The position numbers and the translations under genes were made by a program. Shown here in pieces: positions 61,646 to 64,000 of a DNA stretch of 64,000 bases. The DNA is from Promerops cafer (lineage: Eukaryota > Chordata > Aves > Passeriformes > Nectariniidae). Positions within the stretch are counted from its first letter, which is position 1; the number at the start of each line of letters is the position of its first letter. The notes beneath the pieces are model-generated. The model saw only the letters and a program-made list of their open reading frames with translations, did not search any database and had not been told where the DNA came from. The stretch spans positions 639,476-703,475 of the forward strand of contig VZSE01008770.1 of assembly GCA_013398275.1 (NCBI GenBank), read 5' to 3'.

Positions 61646-64000
61646 ATACCATGATCTCTTTTCTGTAGACTTCCTCTGTAATGAATGGGCAGAAACAAAC
61701 ATTTTTAGAATGTGATTTTTCTGATCATTTTCTGCTTCAAGATGAGATGAATCATGTGTCATAAGCACTGATTTCTCACCACTGAGAAAGGGGTATTTAT
61801 ACTCTCTAGATAGCAAAATAAGGATGAAATATTCAGATACAGATGTCTTCATTTGGACCATGTAGAGCTAAATAGAATCCTATTCCCACACACTACAAAA
61901 CTTGGGAAAAAAAATATATTCCTGTAGCCATAATTGCAAATTTTTATAAATCCTCTAATGCTGCAAGGCTTGTAAATCTTTTAGCACAAGGAAAAGCTGA
62001 ATTTGAGTGTCAAGTCACTTATTTTATAGTCTGAATGGGAATGACATGCTCCTGAAAACCTGTCCCTCTCTGCAGCTGCTGAGCCCACCAGAAAATGTAA
62101 TGGAGCTGCTGCATCTGAGAGAAATGTGCCTCCTGCACTGTGCAAAAAGCAACTTGGGCAGGAGCAGCTGTTTGTGAGCTGCTGGGTTTGCTCTGCACCG
62201 TGAGGGCATCAGTGAGATGAGAGTGGATGTCCTGGCTCAGTTCCACCATGAAACATCCTTGTGTTAATTTGGATGGACAGGCTCTGCCAGGGTTCACTGT
62301 CTCAGCTCATTTTCAGGACTTTGGGAGGGTTTCAGCCTCGTCCTCCATTGATCATTTTTACTCTATTGAAATCAATGAGTCGTCACCAGTTGCTCTCTGG
62401 TGATACATTACTTTTTCTCCATCTCTGTAAAAACCTATGATTTCCTCTTTTCAAAATCACTTCAGAAAGGCTAAATAATTTATCTGGTTTTATTACTCAA
62501 GAATTTTGCCTCTTTTCTTCATGGAAAAGCCATACTGGAAAAATTCTCTCCTCTCCAAGAGCTCCTTCACATCCCTCTTTAAATGTGCTCCAGTCTTAAG
62601 AGAGGTTTTATATGTTGGCCCTTTTTTAACTGAAGCATCAAACACCAGAATAAAATCAAAGAGCACGGGGGAAGCAATGAATAAAACTGTGAAGGGCTCA
62701 TAGCTAAACCAACACAGAGAGGTGGGAATATCAAGGTGATGGTGGGCTGGATCTGAAAGTCAATGACTGCTTGAGATTTCTCATTCCTAACCTTTGACAT
62801 CTATATCTGGTTTTTTTGCCTGTTCTTGAAAAACTTCTGCAGCATAACAGATCAAAAAGGCATTTTGTGTTATAAATTTAGTCCAGACTCTCTCTTTCTT
62901 CAGGTTGCTTGCACTTCATAAAGGGAAACAAAAGAAACAAACCCCAGAACCCATCAAATTCTGTTTTGATCTTCAGGCACAGGCTCAATTATTATTAAAA
63001 TGAGGTTGGTTATTAAAAAAACAGTACACAGTATTTACACTTTCCTTTAAGCTTTGACAGACTTGTCCAATTTATATTGAAGATTAAGGACATGCATATA
63101 GCTCTCCCATCAGAAATGCTTTACATCAAATTTATTTATATGGCATTGATAAACTAATACTGAAAGTCATTTGAACATTCATTAATATTTTTTTTGAGTT
63201 TTTTTTTTAATTTACTCATTAAAAGAATTGTGATGCCATATTTGTAATTTTGGAGATAATAGTCTTGTCTAGATACATTACGAGCTACAGAATTCCATTT
63301 CTCTGTGACAACACCTCAGGTATAAGATATTTTTGGTCTGACAGTAATTTTTTTCTCTAATTTCACTCAGAACTTCCCACAGTTATTTTAAACTAGTCAG
63401 TTCATGAGAATATGAATAAAGGCATTTTAACACCAGTACCTAGATCAGCCTGTCACTGATTTTTTGGGCTGTTTTACTTATTAAACTCAGTAATATTTTC
63501 TCTCTGAGTTACTGTGTTTCTCCCAGGCAATCTTGGTTTCACTACCTCATTCTTGCTACCTTTTGATAGCAACTGAAACGTTGTCCTACAATCCTAAAGA
63601 AAACATATCCAAGGAAGAAACCTGTAATTTCATTCTAATCTGCAATAATTAAATACTGTAAATCCATACCCTTCATCAAAAGAGTCACAATGTGCTAGTA
63701 AGACTCCAAGGGGCCAGAATCCTCTGTTGAAATAAGTGTGGAAATCCTTCCTGTAAATGGTCCCTTTTGCTAATATTTCACTTACTCTTTCAAAATTTTT
63801 CACTCACTGGAATTGGAAATTCATAAATCAGGTAGAAATAGTGGGACTGAAGACACATTCCTATTTGCTGTAGGAATCAGAAATATTTTCCCTGATGTTC
63901 ATACTTAATTAACAGAACCTTTGCAGCTTTCTTTAGTAGGAAAGGAAATTTACCTTTCTTTCACCACTTTAATGAACAGCTCCAGAATAAAAAATTTAGG
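61646..64000. other. Non-coding AT-rich DNA, no gene recognised
   Basis: Only short open frames are present (at most 92 codons, at 62019-62297 minus) and T-rich runs near 63188 and 63201. I recognise no repeat family or RNA gene. Confidence 0.55.

Noticed and set aside
1..64000. CRISPR arrays, operons, ribosome binding sites, prophage or plasmid features
   Set aside because: The sequence is vertebrate nuclear DNA; no regularly spaced repeats or bacterial gene organisation are present.

Overview
This window looks like AT-rich, non-coding nuclear DNA from a bird, most likely a passerine. The evidence is its repeats. Three fragments are 5'-truncated CR1 LINEs, the dominant avian retroposon. One short element joins an antisense tRNA-Ile head to a CR1-like tail, the structure described for the passerine SINE family TguSINE1. 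Two stretches resemble an avian endogenous-retrovirus LTR family and resemble each other. I saw no mammalian-type Alu, B1 or L1 sequence. The species and chromosome cannot be told from the window.

I found no convincing protein-coding gene, tRNA, rRNA, snRNA or miRNA gene. The many short open frames (the longest are 176 and 162 codons) are about as long as chance would give over six frames of 64 kb. They match no protein I know, apart from the frames inside CR1 copies. The window is therefore probably part of a long intron or an intergenic desert.

Layout. 1-24.6 kb: unique AT-rich DNA with homopolymer tracts, an N-joined duplication at 3.4 kb, CpG clusters at 9.1 and 15.35 kb, and one weak exon-like segment at 21.8 kb. 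24.6-25.2 kb: antisense LTR remnant. 25.2-38.9 kb: unique DNA with TA/CA microsatellites at 28.6 and 34.6 kb and a 93-base assembly gap inside poly-A at 37.5 kb. 38.9-45.9 kb: the repeat-rich part, with an antisense CR1, a sense CR1 3' tail, the tRNA-Ile/CR1 SINE and a second antisense LTR-like remnant. 45.9-55.2 kb: unique DNA with a second N-joined duplication at 48.3 kb and a CpG-rich hairpin at 54.1 kb. 55.2-64 kb: the longest CR1 copy, an (AAAT)n repeat, an imperfect inverted repeat at 58.65 kb and a long TA/CA/TG microsatellite at 61.5 kb.

No set of genes works together here, and I did not find a new biological system. The most informative items are the SINE, the related LTR remnants, the two single-N joins that look like assembly errors, and a few CpG-dense or hairpin patches in otherwise CpG-poor DNA.
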